From Sphingobacteriia bacterium (GTDB lineage: Bacteria > Bacteroidota > Bacteroidia > NS11-12g > UBA955), in assembly GCA_021151535.1 (NCBI GenBank), contig JAGKXC010000001.1, forward strand, positions 22,667-86,666: a DNA stretch of 64,000 nt. Direction: 5' to 3'. Made by a program: the position numbers and the translations under genes. Of the stretch, positions 1-8,158 are shown piece by piece; position 1 is the stretch's first letter; each line of letters opens with the position of its first letter. The notes under the pieces were generated by a model. The model made no database searches and was not told where the DNA came from. It was given only the letters and a program-made list of their open reading frames with translations.

Positions 1-1099
1 GAACACCAGGATCAGCACAAGCCCATGCAGCATCGCCAATTGCATCCCAAACTTGTTGAGAAGGCAATGATTTCATTACTTGACCGTTAGAACGGGCGAT
101 GAAATCCCAATCTTCACCTTTCTCTAATTTCTCAAAAAATCTATGAGGAATACGAACTGAGTTGTTACTGTTCTGTCCAGATACAGTTGCATATGCCTCA
201 CCTTCGTAATCACTCGCATAACCAGCTTGAATCAAAGCCGCTACCTTTCTTTCTTCATCCTTCTTCCAGTTGATAAACTCCATGGCTTCAGGGTGATCTA
301 AATCCAAACAAACCATCTTAGCCGCTCTACGTGTGGTACCTCCACTCTTGATAGCTCCCGCAGCGCGGTCACCAATCTTCAAGAAACTCATCAAACCACT
401 ACTTGTTCCTCCACCACTTAGCTTTTCACCCGCTCCACGTACACCACTAAAGTTAGTTCCAACTCCTGAACCATATTTGAAAATTCTCGCCTCTCTTACC
501 CACAAATCCATAATACCACCCTCGTTTACCAAATCATCATCAACACTCAAAATAAAACAAGCATGTGGCTGTGGACGCTCATACGCAGAAGTACTCTTCA
601 TCAACTTCTCTGTATCAGGATCTACAAAATAATGACCCTGTGGCTTACCTGTAATGGCATAACTACTATACAAACCCGTATTAAACCATTGTGGTGAATT
701 AGGTGCAGCTTCCTGATTCAACATCGAATAAACCAACTCGTCATAAAACACTTGCGCGTCTGCCGCAGTCTCAAAATAACCATAACGCTCTCCCCAACCT
801 CTCCAGCAATCTGCCAATCTATGAACAACCTGCTTTACAGATGTCTCACTTCCCAAACTTCCATCCGGTTGTGGTACACCCGCCTTCCTGAAATATTTCT
901 GTGCCATGATATCCGTAGCAACCTGACTCCATCCCTTGGGAACCTCTACGTTCTTCATCTCAAATACAATACTTCCATCTGGCTTCTTAATTACAGACGT
1001 TCTGTAGTCGTACTCAAATAAATCATAAGGACTAACTCCATCAACGGTGCGATGGCGATTGAAATTCAATCCTTTTGTGTTAACAGTTTGCTTGCTCAT
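1..1099 (-). CDS. nrdJ: Adenosylcobalamin-dependent (class II) ribonucleoside-diphosphate reductase, 5' part only
   Basis: Reverse-strand frame is open from ATG at 1099 to the window edge, giving about 366 N-terminal residues; the rest lies outside. The enzyme reduces ribonucleotides to deoxyribonucleotides using a B12 radical. Visible class II hallmarks are the N-terminal SxxQW-type segment (AAPNSPQWFNTG), the HACFILSVDD stretch holding the redox cysteine, and the glycine-rich GSGVGTNFS and KSGGTTRRAAKMV segments. No activity effector cone is seen at the N-terminus. The 330-base region upstream shows no recognisable cobalamin riboswitch. Family assignment is strong; domains beyond the edge cannot be judged. 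Confidence 0.93.
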   Translation of the reverse strand, partial: MSKQTVNTKGLNFNRHRTVDGVSPYDLFEYDYRTSVIKKPDGSIVFEMKNVEVPKGWSQVATDIMAQKYFRKAGVPQPDGSLGSETSVKQVVHRLADCWRGWGERYGYFETAADAQVFYDELVYSMLNQEAAPNSPQWFNTGLYSSYAITGKPQGHYFVDPDTEKLMKSTSAYERPQPHACFILSVDDDLVNEGGIMDLWVREARIFKYGSGVGTNFSGVRGAGEKLSGGGTSSGLMSFLKIGDRAAGAIKSGGTTRRAAKMVCLDLDHPEAMEFINWKKDEERKVAALIQAGYASDYEGEAYATVSGQNSNNSVRIPHRFFEKLEKGEDWDFIARSNGQVMKSLPSQQVWDAIGDAAWACADPGV

Positions 1100-1429
1100 G
1101 GGTTTGTTATTTCTTTGTTAAGTGTTGGTTTTTTTGAACCGCTTCTTCAACGGTGAACAACAAAACTATTTCATATAGATGTCACTTTCATAAACGTCTT
1201 ATCCACACAATTTATCAAAACCCACGTCCCTATTGGTTTTTCGATGTTGAAAAACAAAATTGTGTTTTTAATCAATTGAAAATCAATAACTTAAATCTAT
1301 CTGTCAGAAAATCACACACATACGAGTGACATGTTTTATAGACACTCACTTTCACTCACTAAGCAAAGCCCTAGTATTATCAATACTTCCCACAACTTCC
1401 AAAAATTTATTATTATTTTGCAACTAATA
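1100..1429. other. Intergenic region between nrdJ and the GGGP synthase gene
   Basis: This 330-base divergent spacer must hold the promoters of both flanking genes. An upstream ATG at 1331 is in frame with the GGGP synthase, but a promoter-like TTATTTTGC at about 1413-1421 lies downstream of it, so the N-terminal 33 codons are probably not translated. A perfect DnaA-box word, TTATCCACA, lies at 1199-1207. I see no B12 riboswitch, NrdR palindrome or RNA gene. Confidence 0.5.
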
Positions 1430-2167
1430 ATGATTCTCAACAAACTAGAAAATATCGCCCTGGAAAATCAAAAAATCTTGGTGGTATTATGTGACCCTGA
1501 TAACCATCCAGATACCATTAAAAAACATGTATCTTCCGCTATTCAAAATGGCATCCAATGGTTTTTAGTTGGAGGTAGCCTTATTTCTCAAGGAAATACA
1601 CAACATACTGTTGAACTTATTAAATCCCTCGGCGCCAAATATGTTATTCTCTTCCCTGGTTCTGACATGCAAGTAGTGCCAAACGCCGATGCAATACTCT
1701 TCATGAGCCTCATCTCTGGTAGAAACCCTGAATACCTAATCGCAAAACAAACCGCAGCAGCCCCATTCGTTCACAAATACCAATTAGAACCCATCCCTAC
1801 CGGATATATGCTCGTGGAAAGCGGAAAACTTACGTCAGCACAATATATCTCTGGTACACTACCACTTCCAAACGACAAACCCGATATCGCCGCCGCAACA
1901 GCCTTAGCCGGCAAAATGCTTGGTATGAAACTGTTTTACCTAGATGCAGGTAGCGGTGCCCAATTCACCATACCCGGAAAAATTATCCAAGCCGTCAAAA
2001 AATCAACCCAAGCCATCGTTTTCGTCGGCGGCGGCATTAGAACACCTTCAGCCGCAATGAATGCCTGGAACAATGGTGCCAACGCTGTGGTTGTAGGTAA
2101 CGGTGTTTTTGAAGATGAAAATCTAGTTCACAATATCTTGCATACAATGCAAATTCCACAACAATAA
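1430..2167 (+). CDS. Geranylgeranylglyceryl phosphate synthase (group II, PcrB-like)
   Basis: The protein joins a prenyl diphosphate to sn-glycerol-1-phosphate, the first committed step toward ether-linked glycerolipids. It is a TIM barrel of about 245 residues, the usual family length from this start. Visible motifs are the N-terminal LCDPDNHP, the central GYMLVESGK, YLDAGSGAQ, and the C-terminal phosphate-binding loops VGGGIRTPS and VVGNGVF. Start ATG 1430 is chosen over in-frame ATG 1331 because the homologous region begins there and a promoter-like box precedes it by 9 bases. A polyprenyl synthase lies 1.5 kb downstream. The family is known in archaea and in some Bacteroidota; the exact prenyl substrate here is not determined. 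Confidence 0.9.
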   Translation: MILNKLENIALENQKILVVLCDPDNHPDTIKKHVSSAIQNGIQWFLVGGSLISQGNTQHTVELIKSLGAKYVILFPGSDMQVVPNADAILFMSLISGRNPEYLIAKQTAAAPFVHKYQLEPIPTGYMLVESGKLTSAQYISGTLPLPNDKPDIAAATALAGKMLGMKLFYLDAGSGAQFTIPGKIIQAVKKSTQAIVFVGGGIRTPSAAMNAWNNGANAVVVGNGVFEDENLVHNILHTMQIPQQ

Positions 2168-2237
2168 TTTCTGCTTTTCCCCCACTTCTTCCAACCCATT
2201 ATCGATATTCGCCCCCTCATTCCATATTCATCCCATC

Positions 2238-2825
2238 ATGCTGTTGCCATCTTATAACCTTATCCTGCAATCTAATCTCACCAGAGCCGAAATTGAACAG
2301 CGATTAAAATCTGTTACTTACCTTTCAGATGCCAATTTCACCAAGCAACAAAATCATAATTATTTGTTCTATGGTGATATCTCCAATCAAGATTTTGAAT
2401 TAGAAAATATCAAAGAAAATTCCCCACTTACACCCTTTATCAGCGGTGATATTGTTGGAATAGAAAATAACACCTTCATAAAAATCAAACTCTCCGAATG
2501 GAAACACAATCGTATCGCCATTCTTTACTTAATCATGCTGCTACTGTCTACTATCCTTTTTATTCAAGAATGGCTAAAACAGTATTTATGGTACCAAGAA
2601 ATATTTAAAAAACCCGGCTACCTCCAATACGAATATTCTCATAAAATATATCCAGAAAATCCCATTGCATGGTTCGTTGCCATCGCATTGATTATCAGTA
2701 TGTATCTATACAAAAAGAAAGTAAGTTCCTTTGAAAAAAAGATCCAAGAAACAAATACTTTTTTACAAGACCACCTGCAAGCAAACATTATCACAACCAA
2801 AGAATTACCCTTGGTTTTTCACTAA
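2238..2825 (+). CDS. Hypothetical two-TM membrane protein
   Basis: I do not recognise the family firmly. The protein has 195 residues: a soluble N-terminal part (1-90) with alternating beta-type segments ending in a TFIKIKLSEW strand, a transmembrane helix at about 93-110, a polar loop, a second helix at about 143-158, and a charged lysine-rich tail (159-195). The arrangement resembles small conserved Bacteroidota membrane proteins of unknown function, in which a beta-rich domain precedes two helices. It follows the GGGP synthase by 70 bases on the same strand and could share its transcript. Base composition is like its neighbours. Confidence 0.6.
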   Translation: MLLPSYNLILQSNLTRAEIEQRLKSVTYLSDANFTKQQNHNYLFYGDISNQDFELENIKENSPLTPFISGDIVGIENNTFIKIKLSEWKHNRIAILYLIMLLLSTILFIQEWLKQYLWYQEIFKKPGYLQYEYSHKIYPENPIAWFVAIALIISMYLYKKKVSSFEKKIQETNTFLQDHLQANIITTKELPLVFH

Positions 2826-2926
2826 TTCCAATAACTAAATCCTTGGCACAATTGCCAATCCAAAAACAAACACCTGTTATTGTTAAGTGCAACTTCTGAT
2901 ACACCCTACATCCAAAATTAACTATA

Positions 2927-3637
2927 TTAAGACTTCTTGAAAATCGCCAAGATATTCTTCTCCCAACTGCCATTCGGCGTTTCTATAATCTCGCCAATGG
3001 ATTCAAATTCTTGATCATTGCCTTTCTTCGTAACTTGAAAAATAATATGAGGTACGCGGGTTACCTCCATCTCAATCCCAGGATCTATAAACTTCTTCTC
3101 CCTGTCTACCCTAAAATAATCAATATTGCCAGGATAATCCGCCTCATCCAATACCCTGCAAACTGCTGGAACCCCAGCCTTCGTGTCTGAACACCAATTT
3201 CCACCTACCATCACAACACGCATCTTCCTTCCGTTTTTCTCTAACTTCTTAAAAATTCGCCCAAGTTGATCCGCTTCATCCTCGCCACATATATAATCTT
3301 CATAATCAAACATGAAGTTACCTAAAAAAACTTTCACATCCGCCATCCTAGCCGAATCTATTTTCTCCTTCTCAACATCGCCCTTATCCTCATTCACCAT
3401 CCCAACAGTTAAATTTTGTTGCTTCATCAACGATTCCTTTAACATCATCATACACGGCGCTATACCCCACAAATCCTCCGTTGTCCAGTTATTCCCAAAC
3501 AAAAAATATGTATTCGTATCCATAGTGAAATTACTATTACTTGCCTTATGCCTCGCAAACATCGCTTTATCGTGGCGACCTCCTACTCCACAACCGATTA
3601 GCAAAATCCCTGCAACCAAAATTTTTGCAATTTTCAT
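2927..3637 (-). CDS. Thioredoxin-fold lipoprotein with single active-site cysteine
   Basis: A 236-residue protein with a lipoprotein signal: MKIAK, hydrophobic stretch, then lipobox LIGC near residue 16, so it should be anchored in the envelope. Residues 135-236 look like a thioredoxin fold: strand VVMVGGNW, then WCSDT, then a partner strand and the cis-proline loop TRVPHIIF. The usual CxxC is reduced to one cysteine (CSDT), as in some Bacteroidota thioredoxin-family proteins with a WCSD motif. It is divergent from the polyprenyl synthase gene with 62 bases between starts. Its role is probably thiol-related in the periplasm; the function is inferred. Confidence 0.65.
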   Translation of the reverse strand: MKIAKILVAGILLIGCGVGGRHDKAMFARHKASNSNFTMDTNTYFLFGNNWTTEDLWGIAPCMMMLKESLMKQQNLTVGMVNEDKGDVEKEKIDSARMADVKVFLGNFMFDYEDYICGEDEADQLGRIFKKLEKNGRKMRVVMVGGNWCSDTKAGVPAVCRVLDEADYPGNIDYFRVDREKKFIDPGIEMEVTRVPHIIFQVTKKGNDQEFESIGEIIETPNGSWEKNILAIFKKS

Positions 3638-3681
3638 ACAGCCAATTTATAACCAATTTTCTTTTTCACCATAATTAAAAT

Positions 3682-3689
3682 TACCTTTG
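3682..3689 (+). promoter_or_regulatory. Bacteroidota -7 box TACCTTTG before the polyprenyl synthase gene
   Basis: Perfect match to TAnnTTTG, 10 bases before ATG 3700. No clear TTG at -33. Confidence 0.6.
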
Positions 3690-3699
3690 CTAAATAGTC

Positions 3700-4680
3700 A
3701 TGTCGGTTTCGTTAAACGAGATAAAAAAACCCATCGAAAAGGAATTAGCCGCCTTTGAAATCATGTTCAGACAGAGCATGAAAACAAAGGTACCCTTGCT
3801 CGATACCATCATGACCTATATCGTAAAAAGAAAAGGCAAACAAATTCGCCCTCTTTTTGTGATGTTAAGCGCTCAACTTTTCGGTGATATCAATATCCGA
3901 ACCTACCGCGGAGCCTCCATGGTAGAATTGCTTCATACAGCAACATTGGTACATGATGATGTTGTAGACGATTCCTACGAACGCCGTGGATTCTTCTCAA
4001 TCAATGCCCTCTGGAAAAATAAAATCGCCGTTTTAGTGGGCGATTTCTTGCTGTCTAAAGGTTTGCTTTTAGCCGTTGAACACCGCGATTTTGATCTTCT
4101 CGAAATCCTTTCCAACTCGGTAAAAGAAATGAGTGAAGGTGAACTCCTTCAACTAGAAAGAGCACGCTTCATGAACGCTACCGAAGAGGTTTACTTCGAA
4201 ATCATCAAAAAGAAAACTGCCTCTCTAATATCCTCATGCTGCGAAATCGGTGCTGCTTCCACCACAAAAGATCCAGATCTTCAAAAGAAAATGCGCCTAT
4301 TCGGCGAACAAATTGGCATAGCTTTCCAAATTCGTGATGATCTTTTTGATTTTGGCGATAATAAATCCGGAAAACCAGCTGGCCTAGATATCAAAGAACA
4401 CAAACTCACGCTGCCCATTATCTACGCTTTCTCCAAAGCAGATAAAAAAGATGTGAAAAGAGTGAAGAAACTCATTCGCTCTAACAAAATAAGTGACGCT
4501 GAAAAAATCCAACAAGTTGTTGAATTTATCACCGTACATGGAGGCATGAGCTACGCAAAAGAAAAAATGAATGAATGCAGAGATAAAGCATTCGAAATTC
4601 TTGAAAGTATACAAGCCCCAAAAGACCAAAAACAAGTTTTACAATATTTGGTTAACTACGTGATCGATCGCACAGTGTAA
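3700..4680 (+). CDS. Polyprenyl (all-trans) diphosphate synthase
   Basis: Chain-elongating prenyltransferase that adds isopentenyl diphosphate units to an allylic primer, supplying the menaquinone side chain or C20 units for the nearby GGGP synthase. Visible motifs are GKQIRP (46-51), the first aspartate-rich motif DDVVD (86-90), GELLQL, and the second aspartate-rich motif DDLFD (213-217). The length of 326 residues is normal. Small residues before the first motif suggest a long product, but chain length cannot be read from sequence. Start ATG 3700 lies 10 bases after a perfect -7 box. It heads a likely operon with the biotin carrier gene (24 bases) and a glycosyltransferase (20 bases). Confidence 0.9.
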   Translation: MSVSLNEIKKPIEKELAAFEIMFRQSMKTKVPLLDTIMTYIVKRKGKQIRPLFVMLSAQLFGDINIRTYRGASMVELLHTATLVHDDVVDDSYERRGFFSINALWKNKIAVLVGDFLLSKGLLLAVEHRDFDLLEILSNSVKEMSEGELLQLERARFMNATEEVYFEIIKKKTASLISSCCEIGAASTTKDPDLQKKMRLFGEQIGIAFQIRDDLFDFGDNKSGKPAGLDIKEHKLTLPIIYAFSKADKKDVKRVKKLIRSNKISDAEKIQQVVEFITVHGGMSYAKEKMNECRDKAFEILESIQAPKDQKQVLQYLVNYVIDRTV

Positions 4681-4704
4681 TCCAAACCATTAATCTTCAA
4701 TGCC

Positions 4705-5196
4705 ATGAAAGTAAATATCCAAAATCACGAAATTCAATTAGAAAAAATCGACGGTAATTGGTCAGCACCAATCCTACAATCTTTGGAAATTTTGGCAAAA
4801 GAAAACAAATACATCCTGCTGCAAACCCAAAATAAAACTGTTGAAATTCAATGCACCAACTTCGATGCATCTACCAAAACAGTTACCCTACTTTACAACA
4901 ATCAAAAGTACAACGCAAAAATTACTGAGCCCCTAGATGAATTGCTAAAGTCAATGGGCCTCGAAAATGCTTTAACACCCAAAGTTTCCGAAGTAAAAGC
5001 GCCAATGCCAGGTCTTGTAATTAATATTTTAGTTGCACCAGGCGATGTAGTTGAAGCCAATCAAAAACTCATAACCCTGGAAGCCATGAAAATGGAAAAT
5101 GCTATCAAATCTCCAGCAGCCGGCACTGTCGCATCCATTGAAGTAAAACCCGGTGAAGCAGTTGATAAAAATCAAGTTTTACTTAGATTTGAATAA
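4705..5196 (+). CDS. Biotin carboxyl carrier protein (biotin/lipoyl attachment domain)
   Basis: A 163-residue carrier protein. The C-terminal 70 residues form a biotinyl domain beginning KAPMPG (99-103), with the biotinylation motif EAMKMEN and target Lys129, and the closing PGEAVDKNQVLLRFE. The N-terminal 90 residues form a separate beta-rich domain as in carrier subunits of acyl-CoA (propionyl- or acetyl-CoA) carboxylases of Bacteroidota. The carboxylase subunits are not in the window. A methylmalonyl-CoA epimerase lies 20 kb away, which fits a propionyl-CoA pathway, but which carboxylase it serves is unknown. Confidence 0.88.
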   Translation: MKVNIQNHEIQLEKIDGNWSAPILQSLEILAKENKYILLQTQNKTVEIQCTNFDASTKTVTLLYNNQKYNAKITEPLDELLKSMGLENALTPKVSEVKAPMPGLVINILVAPGDVVEANQKLITLEAMKMENAIKSPAAGTVASIEVKPGEAVDKNQVLLRFE

Positions 5197-5216
5197 TTCA
5201 ACCTAAGTTCACAAGA

Positions 5217-6773
5217 TTGGCTCACCAACCCACCATATCCACTTCATTTACCTCCAAAATTTCTAAATTTTATTTAAACAATACCTTGTTTTCATGGGTA
5301 TGGATAGCCTATACAATTCTTGGCCTTCTCAATCTTACACATCTTCCAATCGCATGGACGGATGAAATACAACACCTCGACCCAGTTTTCAATTACTTCA
5401 AATTCGGTAAATACGCCTCAAAAATATGGCCAAACCCCAATGCTAATAACCATTTTCTGAGCTATCCTCCTTTAATCGGCAACCTATTGATTTCTTGGCT
5501 AACCATCTTCCCAAAAACTATTTTCTTCGCCCGACTTCCCTTCCTCATCTTCCACCTCGCCACGATATTTCTGCTCTATCGTTATCTCAAAAACAATCTC
5601 AACCTTTTCAAAACCATCGCCCTACTCCTTACCTGCCTTTTTATTTTCGATAAATCCGTATTTGAAATCTCCAGATCTGGCAGAGTTGAAACCCTAATCA
5701 ACTTCCTACTCATCCTTTATTTTTCAAATCTTCATAAAAAAGACAGTTACTTACCCATATTCGCACTGTCTCTACTCGCATTATCTCATTTATATATCTG
5801 GCCCCTTGTACTAATTGGTATTGATCGTTTTATCTCACAAAAACAATATAAAAATCCCCTACAAATTACAATTTTCTTCATCCCCATCCTGTTAACTTTT
5901 GCTCTACTTCAGCCCAATCTCATTGATCTCAAAACACAACTACTATTTCAAACTGCCAAACATCAATCATCCGGATTACATGCAATTTTAGACTTCTTCT
6001 GGTTAAAGTTTTGGCCTTATTATCTCGAACAACCCATCGTTCCATTTCTATACATTTCTGCAATTTTTCTGGCGATAAAACAACTGTACCGTACACCAAA
6101 CAAAGAAAAATCTTCGTCAATTGCCGCTTATTTTATCATTCTCATCCTATCTCAAGCAATTCTTCTCACACCCCAAATGCGCTACCATAGCGTGCATATG
6201 CTGTTTTCCATTCTCATCCTCGCTAAAGAAATAGAACAGGTTCAAAAACAAACAACCGCCAAGCAAACACATAAACTCTTCTTTCTATTTACCAACCAAA
6301 AAAGTTGGGTTAAATCCATATTGTTTGCCACTTGCCTTTTACTTTTTTCAATTGGATTTTTGGCCCGCCATACCATCGCCCTATTACAATACTCCGAAAG
6401 AAATCCCGAAATTATTCAATCACTTTTAAACAAACATCAACCAAAAAATCAATGGGTAATCTTTGGCGAACCCATCGCCGATTATTGTATTGCCACCAAT
6501 AAAAATGCAGAATTTGGTTTGGAATTCTATCCCGAACATTGGCAATTTCAACCCAATAAAACCTATTTTTTATTGCATAGAACCAAACCCAATGCATTGC
6601 CATTTTTAGAAATTATCGATAGTACAACATCGCCACAGCCCTTACCAAAACTATTAAAACCGATGGGGAAAGCCCACACGTATCATGGCCTCTATTTATA
6701 CAAAATCAATAACCAAACTGCTTGGAACCTATTCTTCTCTAAAGAAAATCTTCAAAAAATCACCGGAAAATAA
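5217..6773 (+). CDS. GT-C fold membrane glycosyltransferase (PMT/ArnT-like)
   Basis: A 518-residue, strongly hydrophobic protein with roughly ten predicted transmembrane helices and a C-terminal soluble tail of about 110 residues. An acidic pair in the first extracytoplasmic loop (AWTDEIQH, residues 44-51) matches the catalytic DE/DD site of GT-C enzymes that use polyprenyl-phosphate sugars. The start is a TTG at 5217, since no in-frame ATG exists near the first helix. It is the third gene of the polyprenyl synthase operon, which would fit a lipid-linked donor. The acceptor is unknown. It ends 4 bases from the convergent plug gene. Confidence 0.75.
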   Translation: MAHQPTISTSFTSKISKFYLNNTLFSWVWIAYTILGLLNLTHLPIAWTDEIQHLDPVFNYFKFGKYASKIWPNPNANNHFLSYPPLIGNLLISWLTIFPKTIFFARLPFLIFHLATIFLLYRYLKNNLNLFKTIALLLTCLFIFDKSVFEISRSGRVETLINFLLILYFSNLHKKDSYLPIFALSLLALSHLYIWPLVLIGIDRFISQKQYKNPLQITIFFIPILLTFALLQPNLIDLKTQLLFQTAKHQSSGLHAILDFFWLKFWPYYLEQPIVPFLYISAIFLAIKQLYRTPNKEKSSSIAAYFIILILSQAILLTPQMRYHSVHMLFSILILAKEIEQVQKQTTAKQTHKLFFLFTNQKSWVKSILFATCLLLFSIGFLARHTIALLQYSERNPEIIQSLLNKHQPKNQWVIFGEPIADYCIATNKNAEFGLEFYPEHWQFQPNKTYFLLHRTKPNALPFLEIIDSTTSPQPLPKLLKPMGKAHTYHGLYLYKINNQTAWNLFFSKENLQKITGK

Positions 6774-6777
6774 CATA

Positions 6778-8073
6778 CTACCGCAAAGCCGTAGCCGTAT
6801 TCTTCAATCCATAAGCTATCAATTCGTCATAGCCCAAGTTGGGGTTCTTATGGTATATCAATGTCATGTAGTTGTTTTCCGTTTCTGCATGATTACCTTC
6901 TAATTCCATAAAACTCAATTTCTGTGTCTCAGGATCCAAAACACCATACAAGTAGTTATAATAACCCTGTTTTAACGGCAATACAGCCTCATAAACCATA
7001 GCATCAGGATTCCAATAAAGTTTATGCGATTCCAATATCCGCCAATCACTAATTTCACCATAGATATAAACAGGATTTGGAAATTCTCTTTCAGCCTTCA
7101 ATGAAAAATGAACATAACAATAATCACTTTCCAATATCACACCAGCCGGCAAAGGAATATCCTTGTTATCATATAACACCTTGCCATTGATATCAGCCCA
7201 ATTGAAATATCGCTCCATTCCCCGGCTTTTATCCTGTACCAGCCAAACATGTTTCTGATTGGCGATATTCATTCGCTTGCTAACGCCCGACATAGCCATC
7301 CGCAAACTTCTTAAATCAAAAAATCTAAATTGATTTATCCCCTCAAACTGATTGCCCAACTGCTGATTATACTGAAATGTTTGTCCAAAAAACACATTGG
7401 GTTTCATGTCAAAATTCGCATAATCCCATTCACCATTTCGCAAAACCACAGTTTTTAAGTCTTGCAAAGGATTAGGCATGTAATAATCTCCATTAACAAC
7501 AAAGGTCATATTCACTTGTTGATGCGTTACACGCAAATCAACTTGCTTAGATTGGTATAACTCCATATCCACTCTGCCCTTAATATCCAAAATCATCATC
7601 CTACGTGATAAAACGATATCTTTTTCATCAAAATTCCGATACACAACCAAAATGTAATTTCCACTTACCTTCGGCATCATATTTTCCGTGGGTAAATCCA
7701 CCTTGTAATGGGTGTAATTGGTTAAAGTTCCACTCGAAAACCCAACATCATCTATATTTTCATATCCTTGACCATCTAAAAATTGGGTCTTAACCAAACC
7801 CTGTGTAGGTCTCCAATATGCGTCACAATGAATCAATGTAAATTGATAAAAATCGCGCTCCGTCTTGATCTGATCAAATTCCAATGTTAACTTTTTATCA
7901 GATCCCAACATATATAACGGGAAATTAAATCCGCTTTCCGTTTGAACAAAACGAACAGATTTTACATTGTCTTCATAAATCGCATTTGCATATCGCAGTG
8001 TGCTATCCGTTGATGCCAATGCTACCTGAGTCATGCACATCAATCCTAGCCATATCGCGAAATTTCTATTCAT
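6778..8073 (-). CDS. Type IX secretion system plug protein (DUF5103)
   Basis: A 431-residue secreted protein with a signal peptide ending around VALA-STDS. The body matches the DUF5103 family: the early YANAIYEDNVKSVRF segment, FTLIHCDAYWRPT, the NYTHYKVDLP segment, the YRNFDEKDIVLSRR strand, and a C-terminal region ending GNHAETENNYMTLIYHKN. In Flavobacterium the family member plugs the SprA translocon on the periplasmic side when it is not carrying cargo. Start ATG 8073 is preferred over ATG 8085 because the upstream ATG lies inside a perfect -7 box. The two T9SS cargo proteins in this window agree with an active system. Confidence 0.85.
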   Translation of the reverse strand: MNRNFAIWLGLMCMTQVALASTDSTLRYANAIYEDNVKSVRFVQTESGFNFPLYMLGSDKKLTLEFDQIKTERDFYQFTLIHCDAYWRPTQGLVKTQFLDGQGYENIDDVGFSSGTLTNYTHYKVDLPTENMMPKVSGNYILVVYRNFDEKDIVLSRRMMILDIKGRVDMELYQSKQVDLRVTHQQVNMTFVVNGDYYMPNPLQDLKTVVLRNGEWDYANFDMKPNVFFGQTFQYNQQLGNQFEGINQFRFFDLRSLRMAMSGVSKRMNIANQKHVWLVQDKSRGMERYFNWADINGKVLYDNKDIPLPAGVILESDYCYVHFSLKAEREFPNPVYIYGEISDWRILESHKLYWNPDAMVYEAVLPLKQGYYNYLYGVLDPETQKLSFMELEGNHAETENNYMTLIYHKNPNLGYDELIAYGLKNTATALR

Positions 8074-8078
8074 AATTC

Positions 8079-8086
8079 CAAACATA
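8079..8086 (-). promoter_or_regulatory. -7 box TATGTTTG before the plug gene
   Basis: Perfect TAnnTTTG on the reverse strand, 5 bases before ATG 8073. The box overlaps the alternative ATG at 8085, which argues against that start and suggests a leaderless or nearly leaderless transcript. Confidence 0.6.
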
Positions 8087-8158
8087 TAAAACTTAATACA
8101 GTTTTCAACGATTAATCGCCGAATCCAACAAATATCTTTATCAATTTTAGGTTCTTAA

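Noticed and set aside
1331..1429. In-frame N-terminal extension of the GGGP synthase
   Set aside because: The extension is not family-like and lies upstream of the promoter-like TTATTTTGC.
1100..1429. Cobalamin riboswitch before nrdJ
   Set aside because: No B12-box-like sequence or convincing fold was seen on the reverse strand.
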